Assembly: GCA_947568835.1 (NCBI GenBank)
Contig: CANOQG010000001.1
Span: 992,001 to 1,056,000, forward strand
Length of the DNA stretch: 64,000 nt
Reading direction: 5' to 3'
Source of the DNA: Protonemura montana
Taxonomy: Eukaryota > Arthropoda > Insecta > Plecoptera > Nemouridae
In this document: piece after piece, positions 50,901 to 61,556 of the stretch
Layout of the letters: each line of letters opens with the position of its first letter
Position numbering within the stretch: the first letter of the stretch is position 1
The notes under the pieces: generated by a model
The model's database searches: none
What the model saw: only the letters and a program-made list of their open reading frames with translations
What the model was told of the DNA's origin: nothing
Translations under genes and position numbers: made by a program

Positions 50901-52400
50901 GCTAGCTAGTGGCTCCAGACTATCTGCCACGCTAGCCAGAGGCTGCAGACACTCTGCAATGCTAGCCAGACGCTCCAGACACTCTGCCACGCTAGCTAGA
51001 CGCTCCAGACACTCTGATTCGCTACTTAGACGCTCCAGACACCTTGCCTCGCTACCCAGACGCTTCAGACACTCTGCCTCGCTACCTAGACGCTCCAGGC
51101 ACTCTGCCTCGCTACTTAGACGCTCCAGACACTCCGCCTCGCTAGCCAGGCACTCCAGACACTCTGGTTCGCTACTCAGACGCTCCAGACACTATGCCCC
51201 GCTAGCCAGCCGCTTAAGACACTCTGCCACGCTAGCTAGACGCTCCAGACACTCTGCCACGCTAGCCAGACGCTCCAGACACTCTGATTCGCTACCCAGA
51301 CGTTCCAGACACTTTGCCTCGCTACCCAGACGCTCCAGACTATCTGCAACGCTAGCCAGAGGCTCCAGACACTCTGCCACGCTAGCTAGACGAACCAGAC
51401 ACTCTGCCTTGCTACCCAGAATCTCCAGACACTCTGCCACGCTAGCCAGTGGCTCCAGCCACTCTGCCAAGCTAGCTAGACGCTCCAGGCACTCTGCCTC
51501 GCTACTTAGACGCTCCAGACACTCTGCCTCGCTAGCCAGCCGCTCCAGACACTCTACTACGCTAGCCAGACACTCCAGACACTCTACCACGCAAGCTAGA
51601 CGCTCCAGGCACTCTGCCTCGCTACTTAGACGCTCCAGACACTCTGCCTCGCTAGCCAGGCGCTCCAGACACTCTGCCACGCTAGCCAGACGCTCCAGAC
51701 ACTCTGATTCGCTACCCAGACGTTCAAGACACTTTGCCTCGCTCCCCAGACGCTCCAGACACTCTGCCTCGTTAGCCAGGCGCTTCAGAAGCTCTGCCTC
51801 GCTAGCCAGGCGCTCCAGACACTCTGCCATGCTAGCCAGACGCTCCAGACTATCTGCTACGCTAGCCAGAGGCTCCAGACACTCTGCCACGCTAGATAGA
51901 CGCTCCAGACACTCTGCCTTGATAGCCAGACGCTCCAGACTATCTGCAACGCTAGCCAGAGGCTCCAGACACTCTGCCACGCTAGCTAGACGCTCCAGAC
52001 ACTCTGCCTTGCTACCCAGAATCTCCAGACACTCTGCCACGCTAGCCAGAGGCTCCAGACACTCTGCCACGCTAGCTAGACGAACCAGACACTCTGCCTT
52101 GCTACCCAGAATCTCCAGACACTCTGCCACGCTAGCCAGTGGCTCCAGCCACTCTGCCACGCTAGCTAGACGCTCCAGGCACTCTGCCTCGCTACTTAGA
52201 CGCTCCAGACACTCTGCCTCGCTAGCCAGCCGCTCCAGACACTCTACTACGCTAGCCAGACACTCCAGACACTCTACCACGCAAGCTAGACGCTCCAGGC
52301 ACTCTGCCTCGCTAGCCAGGCGCTTCAGACACTCTGGCTGGCTACCCAGACGCTCCAGACACACTGCCTCGCTAGTTAGCCTCTCCAGACACTCTACCAC
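47968..52400. repeat. 1,469-bp higher-order repeat, three tandem copies (third one chimeric)
   Basis: Equivalent points are 48021, 49490 and 50959. The period is 49 monomers with one 29-bp monomer per unit (near 47948, 49424 and 50887). The first two units translate to equal-length 471-codon readings with a handful of differences. The third keeps the start but its second half resembles the ~51.5-52.4/44.4-45.3 kb type. Related ~1.47-kb units are at about 24,850-26,319 and 39,241-40,710. Confidence 0.85.
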
Positions 52401-52435
52401 GCTAGCCAGACACTCCAGTCACTCTACCACGCAAG

Positions 52436-55400
52436 CTAGACGCTCCAGGCACTCTGCCTCGCTAGCCAGGCGTTCCAGACACTCTGGCTCGCTTCCATAC
52501 GCTCCAGGAATTTCTGCCTCGCTAGCCAGTGGCTCCAGACTATCTGCCACGCTAACCAGAGGCTGCAGACACTCTGCAATGCTAGCCAGACGATCCAGAC
52601 ACTCTGCCACGCTAGCCAGAGGCTTAAGACACTCTGCAATGCTAGCCAGACGCTCCAGACACTCTGCCACGCTAGCTAGACGCTCCTGACACTCTGATTC
52701 GCTACTTAGACGCTCCAGACACCTTGCCTCGCTACCCAGACGCTCCAGACACTCTGCCTCGCTACCTAGACGCTTCAGACTATCTGCCACGCTAATCAGT
52801 GGCTCCAGACACTCTGCCACGCTAGCTAGACGCTCCAGGCACTCTGCCTCGCTACTTAGACGCTCCAGACACTGTGCCTCGCTAGCCAGGCATTCCAGAC
52901 ACTCTGATTCGCTACCCAGACGTTCCAGACACTTTGCCTCGCTACCCAGACGCTCCAGACTATCTGCAACGCTAGCCAGAGGCTCCAGACACTCTGCCAC
53001 GCTAGCTAGACGCTCCAGACACTCTGCCTTGCTACCCAGAATCTCCAGACACTCTGCCACGCTAGCCAATGGCTCCAGCCACTCTGCCACGCTAGCTAGA
53101 CGCTCCAGGCACTCTGCCTCGCTACTTAGACGCTCCAGACACTCTGCCTCGCTAGCCAGCCGCTCCAGACACTCTACCACGCTAGCCAGACACTCCAGAC
53201 ACTCTACCACGCAAGCTAGACGCTCCAGGCACTCTGCCTCGCTACTTAGACGCTTCAGAAGCTCTGCCTCGCTAGCCAGGCGCTCCAGACACTCTGCCAT
53301 GCTAGCCAGACGCTCCAGACTATCTGCTACGCTAGCCAGAGGCTCCAGACACTCCGCCACGCTAGATAGACGCTCCAGACACTCTGCCTTGATAGCCAGA
53401 CGCTCCAGACTATCTGCAACGCTAGCCAGAGGCTCCAGACACTCTGCCACGCTAGCTAGACGCTCCAGACACTCTGCCTTGCTACCCAGAATCTCCAGAC
53501 ACTCTGCCACGCTAGCCAGAGGCTCCAGACACTCTGCCACGCTAGCTAGACGAACCAGACACTCTGCCTTGCTACCCAGAATCTCCAGACACTCTGCCAC
53601 GCTAGCCAGTGGCTCCAGCCACTCTGCCACGCTAGCTAGACGCTCCAGGCACTCTGCCTCGCTACTTAGACGCTCCAGACACTCTGCCTCGCTAGCCAGC
53701 CGCTCCAGACACTCTACTTCGCTAGCCAGACACTCCAGACACTCTACCACGCAAGCTAGACGCTCCAGGCACTCTGCCTCGCTAGCCAGGCGCTTCAGAC
53801 ACTCTGGCTGGCTACCCAGACGCTCCAGACACACTGCCTCGCTAGCCAGCCTCTCCAGACACTCTACCACGCTAGCCAGACACTCCAGACACTCTACCAC
53901 GCAAGCTAGACGCTCCAGGCACTCTGCCTCGCTAGCCAGGCGTTCCAGACACTCTGGCTCGCTTCCATACGCTCCAGGAATTTCTGCCTCGCTAGCCAGT
54001 GGCTCCAGACTATCTGCCACGCTAACCAGAGGCTGCAGACACTCTGCAATGCTAGCCAGACGATCCAGACACTCTGCCACGCTAGCCAGAGGCTGAAGAC
54101 CCTCTGCAATGCTAGCCAGACGCTCCAGACACTCTGCCACGCTAGCTAGACGCTCCAGACACTCTGATTCGCTACTTAGACGCTCCAGACACCTTTCCTC
54201 GCTACCCAGACGCTCCAGACACTCTGCCTCGCTACCTCGACGCTTCAGACTATCTGCCACGCTAATCAGTGGCTCCAGACACTCTGCCACGCTAGCTAGA
54301 CGCTCCAGGCACTCTGCCTCGCTACTAAGACGCTCCAGACACTGTGCCTCGCTAGCCAGGCACTCCAGACACTCTGATTCGCTACCCAGACGTTCCAGAC
54401 ACTTTGCCTCGCTACTCAGACGCTCCAGACTATCTGCAACGCTAGCCAGAGGCTGCAGACACTCTGCCACGCTAGCTAGACGCTCCAGACACTCTGCCTT
54501 GCTACCCAGAATCTCCAGACACTCTGCCACGCTAGCCAATGGCTCCAGCCACTCTGCCACGCTAGCTAGACGCTCCAGGCACTCTGCCTCGCTACTTAGA
54601 CGCTCCAGACACTCTGCCTCGCTAGCCAGCCGCTCCAGACACTCTACCACGCTAGCCAGACACTCCAGACACTCTACCACGCAAGCTAGACGCTCCAGGC
54701 ACTCTGCCTCGCTACTTAGACGCTTCAGAAGCTCTGCCTCGCTAGCCAGGCGCTCCAGACACTCTGCCATGCTAGCCAGACGCTCCAGACTATCTGCTAC
54801 GCTAGCCAGAGGCTCCAGACACTCCGCCACGCTAGATAGACGCTCCAGACACTCTGCCTTGATAGCCAGACGCTCCAGACTATCTGCAACGCTAGCCAGA
54901 GGCTCCAGACACTCTGCCACGCTAGCTAGACGCTCCAGACACTCTGCCTTGCTACCCAGAATCTCCAGACACTCTGCCACGCTAGCCAGAGGCTCCAGAC
55001 ACTCTGCCACGCTAGCTAGACGAACCAGACACTCTGCCTTGCTACCCAGAATCTCCAGACACTCTGCCACGCTAGCCAGTGGCTCCAGCCACTCTGCCAC
55101 GCTAGCTAGACGCTCCAGGCACTCTGCCTCGCTACTTAGACGCTCCAGACACTCTGCCTCGCTAGCCAGCCGCTCCAGACACTCTACTACGCTAGCCAGA
55201 CACTCCAGACACTCTACCACGCAAGCTAGACGCTCCAGGCACTCTGCCTCGCTAGCCAGGCGCTTCAGACACTCTGGCTGGCTACCCAGACGCTCCAGAC
55301 ACACTGCCTCGCTAGCCAGCCTCTCCAGACACTCTACCACGCTAGCCAGACACTCCAGACACTCTACCACGCAAGCTAGACGCTCCAGGCACTCTGCCTC

Positions 55401-56150
55401 GCTAGCCAGGCGTTCCAGACACTCTGGCTCGCTTCCATACGCTCCAGGAATTTCTGCCTCGCTAGCCAGTGGCTCCAGACTATCTGCCACGCTAACCAGA
55501 GGCTGCAGACACTCTGCAATGCTAGCCAGACGATCCAGACACTCTGCCACGCTAGCCAGAGGCTGAAGACACTCTGCAATGCTAGCCAGACGCTCCAGAC
55601 ACTCTGCCACGCTAGCTAGACGCTCCAGACACTCTGATTCGCTACTTAGACGCTCCAGACACCTTTCCTCGCTACCCAGACGCTCCAGACACTCTGCCTC
55701 GCTACCTCGACGCTTCAGACTATCTGCCACGCTAATCAGTGGCTCCAGACACTCTGCCACGCTAGCTAGACGCTCCAGGCACTCTGCCTCGCTACTAAGA
55801 CGCTCCAGACACTGTGCCTCGCTAGCCAGGCACTCCAGACACTCTGATTCGCTACCCAGACGTTCCAGACACTTTGCCTCGCTACTCAGACGCTCCAGAC
55901 TATCTGCAACGCTAGCCAGAGGCTGCAGACACTCTGCCACGCTAGCTAGACGCTCCAGACACTCTGCCTTGCTACCCAGAATCTCCAGACACTCTGCCAC
56001 GCTAGCCAATGGCTCCAGCCACTCTGCCACGCTAGCTAGACGCTCCAGGCACTCTGCCTCGCTACTTAGAAGCTCCAGACACTCTGCCTCGCTAGCCAGC
56101 CGCTCCAGACACTCTACCACGCTAGCCAGACACTCCAGACACTCTACCAC
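52436..56150. repeat. 1,470-bp higher-order repeat, two full copies plus a partial third
   Basis: Equivalent points are 52436, 53906 and 55376, and 53029, 54499 and 55969. The period is exactly 49 x 30 bp with no 29-bp monomer. This is why the longest open reading in the window (1,243 codons on the - strand, 52419-56150) lies here: 50,887 to 56,227 is the longest stretch without a frame-breaking monomer. Confidence 0.85.
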
Positions 56151-58329
56151 GCAAGCTAGACGCTCCAGGCACTCTGCCTCGCTAGCCAGGCGTTCCAGAC
56201 ACTCTGGCTCGCTCCCATACGCTCCAGACTTTCTGCCTCGCTAGCCAGTGGCTCCAGACTATCTGCCACGCTAGCCAGAGGCTGCAGACACTCTGCAATG
56301 CTAGCCAGACGCTCCAGACACTCTGCCACGCTAGCCAGCGGCTGAAGACACTCTGCAATGCTAGCCAGACGCTCCAGACACTCTGCTACGCTAGCTAGAC
56401 GCTCCAGACACTCTGATTCGCTACTTAGACGCTCCAGACACCTTGCCTCGCTACCCAGACACACCAGACACTCTGCCTCGCTAGCTAAACGCTCCAGACA
56501 CTCTGCCTTGCTACCCAGACCCTCCAGACACTCTGTCTCGCTAGCCATGCGCTCCAGACACTCTGCCTCGCTACCCAGACGCTCCAGACTATCTGCCACG
56601 CTAGCCAGTGGCTCCAGACTATCTGCCACGCTAGCCAGAGGCTCCAGATACTCTGCCACGCTTGTTAGACAATCCAAACTTTTTGCCTCGCTAGCCAGGC
56701 GCTCCAGACACTCTGCCTCGCTAGCCAGCCGCTCCAGACACTCTGCCATGCTAGCCAGACGCTTCAGACACTCTGGCTAGCTACCCAGACTCTCCAGACA
56801 CTCTGCCTCGCTAGCCAGGCGCTCCAGACACTCTGCCACGCTAGCCAGACGCTCCAGACACTCTGTTTCGCTACTTAGACGTTCAAGACACTTTGCCTCG
56901 CTCCCCAGACGCTCCAGACACTCTGCCTCGTTAGCCAGGCGCTTCAGAAGCTCTGCCTCGCAAGCCAGGCGCTGCAGACACTCTGCCATTCTAGCCAGAC
57001 GCTCCAGACTATCTGCTACGCTTGCCAGAGGCTCCAGACACTCTGCCACGCTAGATAGACGCTCCAGACACTCTGCCTTGCTACCCAGAATCTCCAGACA
57101 CTCTGCCTCGCTAGCCAGGCGCTCCAGACACTCTGCCTCGCTACCCAGACGCTTCAGACTATCTGCCACGCTAGCCAGTGGCTCCAGACACTCTGCCACG
57201 CTAGCTAGACGCACCACGCACTCTGCCTCGCTACTTAGACGCTCCAGAAACTCTGCCTCACTAGCCAGGCACTCCAGACACTCTGGCTCGCTACCCAGAC
57301 GATCCAGACACTCTGCCTCCCTAGCCAGCCGCTCCAGACACTCTGCCATGCTAGCCAGAGATTTCAGACACTCTGCTACGCTAGCTAGACGCTCCAGACA
57401 CTCTGCCACGCTAGCTAGACGCTCCAGACACTCTGCCTTGCTACTTAGACCCTCCAGACACTCTGCCTCGCTAGCCAGGCGCTCCAGACACTCTGCCTCG
57501 CTACCCAGACGCTCCAGACTATTTGCCACGCTAGCCAGAGGCTCCAGACACTCTGCCACGCTAGCTAGACGCTCCAGACACTCTGCCTCGCTAGCCAGGC
57601 GCTCCAGACACTCTGCCTCGCTACCAAGACGCTCTAGACACTCTGCCTCGCTAGCTAGACTCTCCAGACACTCTGCCTTGCTACCCAGACCCTCCAGACA
57701 CTCTGCCTCGCTAGCCAGGCGCTCCAGACACGCTGCCTCGCTACCCAGACGCTCCAGACTATCAGCCACGCTAGCCAGTGGCTCCAGATTATCTGCCACG
57801 CTAGCCAGAGGCTCCAGACACTCTGCCACGCTAGCTAGACGCTCCAGACACTCTGCCTCCCTAGCCAGACGCTCCAGACACTCTGCCTCCCTAGCCAGAG
57901 GTTTCAGACACTCTGCTACGCTAGCTTAACGCTCCAGACTTTCTGCTACGCTAGCCAGACGCTCAAGACACTATGCCACGCTAGCTTGACGCTCCAGACA
58001 CTCTGCCTTGCTACCCAGACCCTCCAGACACTCTGCCTGCTACCCAGACGCTCCAGACACTCTGCCTCGCTAGCCAGGCGCTCCAGACACTCAGCCACGC
58101 TAGCCAGACGCTCCAGACACTCTGATTCGCTACCCAGAGGTTCAAGACACTTTGCCTCGCTCCCCAGACGCTCCAGACACTCTGCCTCGTTAGCCAGGCG
58201 CTTCAGAAGCTCTGCCTCGCTAGCCAGGCGCTCCAGACACTCTGCCATGCTAGCCAGACGCTCCAGACTATCTGCTACGCTAGCCAGAGGCTCCAGACAC
58301 TCTGCCACGCTAGATAGACGCTCTAGACA
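55600..58329. repeat. 5,671-bp higher-order repeat, copy 1
   Basis: Matches ~61,271-64,000 at an offset of 5,671 bp: 56358/62029, 57078/62749, and GCTCTAGACA near 58,320/63,991. 5,671 bp is 190 monomers, less three 1-bp and two 13-bp deletions. The second copy continues beyond the window. Confidence 0.9.
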
Positions 58330-59470
58330 CTCTGCCTTGCTAGCCAGACGCTCCAGACACTCTGCCACGCTAGCCAGAGGCTCCAGACACTCTGCCACGC
58401 TAGCTAGACGAACCAGACACTCTGCCTTGCTACCCAGAATCTCCAGACACTCTGCCACGCTAGCCAGTGGCTTCAGCCACTCTGCCACGCTAGCTAGACG
58501 CTCCAGGCACTCTGCCTCGCTTGCCAGCCGCTCCAGACACTCTACTACGCTAGCCAGACACTCCAGACACTCTACCACGCAAGCTAGACGCTCCAGACAC
58601 TCTGCCTCGCTAGCCAGGCGCTTTAGACACTCTGGCTGGCTACCCAGACGCTCCAGACACTCTGCCTCGCTAGCCAAGCTTTTCAGACACTCTACCACGC
58701 TAGCCAGACACTCCAGACACTCTACCACGCAAGCTAGACGCTCCAGGCACTCTGCCTCGCTAGCCAGGCGTTCCAGACACTCTGGCTCGCTTCCATACGC
58801 TCCAGGAATTTCTGCCTCGCTAGCCAGTGGCTCCAGACTATCTGCCACGCTAGCCAGAGGCTGCAGACACTCTGCAATGCTAGCCAGACGATCCAGACAC
58901 TCTGCCACGCTAGCCAGAGGCTGAAGACACTCTGCAATGCTAGCCACTCTGGCTGGCTACCCAGACGCTCCAGACACTCTGCCTCGCTAGCCAGCCTCTC
59001 CAGACACTCTACCCCGCTAGCCAGACACTCCAGACACTCTACCACGCAAGCTAGACGCTCCAGGCACTCTGCCTCGCTAGCCAGGCCTTCCAGACACTCT
59101 GGCTCGCTTCCATACGCTCCAGGAATTTCTGCCTCGCTAGCCAGTGGCTCCAGACTATCTGCCACGCTAGCCAGAGGCTGCAGACACTCTGCCACGCTAG
59201 CTAGACGCTCCAGACACTCTGATTCGCTACTTAGACGCTCCAGACACCTTGCCTCGCTACCCAGACGCTCCAGACACTCTGCCTCGCTACCTAGACGCTT
59301 CAGACTATCTGCCACGCTAATTAGTGGCTCCAGACACTCTGCCACGCTAGCTAGACGCTCCAGGCACTCTGCCTCGCTACTTAGACGCTCCAGACACTGT
59401 GCCTCGCTAGCCAGGCACTCCAGACACTCTGATTCGCTACCCAGACGTTCCAGACACTTTGCCTCGCTAC
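57658..59470. repeat. 2,086-bp higher-order repeat, copy 1
   Basis: Matches 59,744-61,556 at an offset of 2,086 bp (70 monomers: 68 of 30 bp, one of 29, one of 17). Matching points are 57986/60072 and the truncated monomers 58947/61033. A few base differences exist, such as CCCCGC at 59013 against CCACGC at 61099. Confidence 0.9.
58947..58963. repeat. Truncated 17-bp monomer
   Basis: CTCTGGCTGGCTACCCA stands alone where the usual monomer is GGCGCTTCAGACA followed by that sequence, so 13 bp are missing. The same truncation recurs at 61033-61049. These are the only two monomers in the array that differ from 30 bp by more than one base. Confidence 0.9.
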
Positions 59471-59743
59471 CCAGACGCTCCAGACTATTTGCCACGCTAG
59501 CCAGAGGCTCCAGACACTCTGCCACGCTAGCTAGACGCTCCAGACACTCTGCCTCGCTAGCCAGGCGCTCCAGACACTCTGCCTCGCTACCAAGACGCTC
59601 TAGACACTCTGCCTCGCTAGCCAGCCGCTTCAGACACTCTGCCATGCTAGCCAGACGCTCCAGACTTACTGCCACGCTAGCCAGAGGTTTCAGACACTCT
59701 GCTCGTCTAGCTAGACTCTCCAGACACTCTGCCTCGCTAGCTA

Positions 59744-61556
59744 GACTCTCCAGAGACTCTGCCTTGCTACCCAGACCCTCCAGACACTCTGCCTCGCTAG
59801 CCAGGCGCTCCAGACACGCTGCCTCGCTACCCAGACGCTCCAGACTATCAGCCACGCTAGCCAGTGGCTCCAGATTATCTGCCACGCTAGCCAGAGGCTC
59901 CAGACACTCTGCCACGCTAGCTAGACGCTCCAGACACTCTGCCTCCCTAGCCAGACGCTCCAGGCACTCTGCCTCCCTAGCCAGAGGTTTCAGACACTCT
60001 GCTACGCTAGCTTAACGCTCCAGACTTTCTGCTACGCTAGCCAGACGCTCAAGACACTATGCCACGCTAGCTTGACGCTCCAGACACTCTGCCTTGCTAC
60101 CCAGACCCTCCAGACACTCTGCCTGCTACCCAGACGCTCCAGACACTCTGCCTCGCTAGCCAGGCGCTCCAGACACTCAGCCACGCTAGCCAGACGCTCC
60201 AGACACTCTGATTCGCTACCCAGACGTTCAAGACACTTTGCCTCGCTCCCCAGACGCTCCAGACACTCTGCCTCGTTAGCCAGGCGCTTCAGAAGCTCTG
60301 CCTCGCTAGCCAGGCGCTCCAGACACTCTGCCATGCTAGCCAGACGCTCCAGACTATCTGCTACGCTAGCCAGAGGCTCCAGACTTTCTGCCACGCTAGA
60401 TAGACGCTCTAGACACTCTGCCTTGCTAGCCAGACGCTCCAGACACTCTGCCACGCTAGCCAGAGGCTCCAGACACTCTGCCACGCTAGCTAGACGAACC
60501 AGACACTCTGCCTTGCTACCCAGAATCTCCAGACACTCTGCCACGCTAGCCAGTGGCTCCAGCCACTCTGCCACGCTAGCTGGACGCTCCAGGCACTCTG
60601 CCTCGCTTGCCAGCCGCTCCAGACACTCTACTACGCTAGCCAGACACTCCAGACACTCTACCACGCAAGCTAGACGCTCCAGACACTCTGCCTCGCTAGC
60701 CAGGCGCTTTAGACACTCTGGCTGGCTACCCAGACGCTCCAGACACTCTGCCTCGCTAGCCAGCCTCTCCAGACACTCTACCACGCTAGCCAGACACTCC
60801 AGACACTCTACCACGCAAGCTAGACGCTTCAGGCACTCTGCCTCGCTAGCCAGGCGTTCCAGACACTCTGGCTCGCTTCCATACGCTCCAGGAATTTCTG
60901 CCTCGCTAGCCAGTGGCTCCAGACTATCTGCCACGCTAGCCAGAGGCTGCAGACACTCTGCAATGCTAGCCAGACGATCCAGACACTCTGCCACGCTAGC
61001 CAGAGGCTGAAGACACTCTGCAATGCTAGCCACTCTGGCTGGCTACCCAGACGCTCCAGACACTCTGCCTCGCTAGCCAGCCTCTCCAGACACTCTACCA
61101 CGCTAGCCAGACACTCCAGACACTCTACCACGCAAGCTAGACGCTCCAGGCACTCTGCCTCGCTAGCCAGGCGTTTCAGACACTCTGGCTCGCTTCCATA
61201 CGCTCCAGGAATTTCTGCCTCGCTAGCCAGTGGCTCCAGACTATCTGCCACGCTAGCCAGAGGCTGCAGACACTCTGCCACGCTAGCTAGACGCTCCAGA
61301 CACTCTGATTCGCTACTTAGACGCTCCAGACACCTTGCCTCGCTACCCAGACGCTCCAGACACTCTGCCTCGCTACCTAGACGCTTCAGACTATCTGCCA
61401 CGCTAATCAGTGGCTCCAGACACTCTGCCACGCTAGCTAGACGCTCCAGGCACTCTGCCTCGCTACTTAGACGCTCCAGACACTGTGCCTCGCTAGCCAG
61501 GCACTCCAGACACTCTGATTCGCTACCCAGACGTTCCAGACACTTTGCCTCGCTAC
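59744..61556. repeat. 2,086-bp higher-order repeat, copy 2
   Basis: Second copy of 57,658-59,470. The match ends at ~61,556, where copy 1 continues with CTATTTGCCACG and copy 2 with CTATCTGCAACG. Confidence 0.9.
61033..61049. repeat. Truncated 17-bp monomer, second copy
   Basis: Same truncation as at 58947-58963, exactly 2,086 bp away, so it was copied with the surrounding higher-order unit and did not arise independently. Confidence 0.9.
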
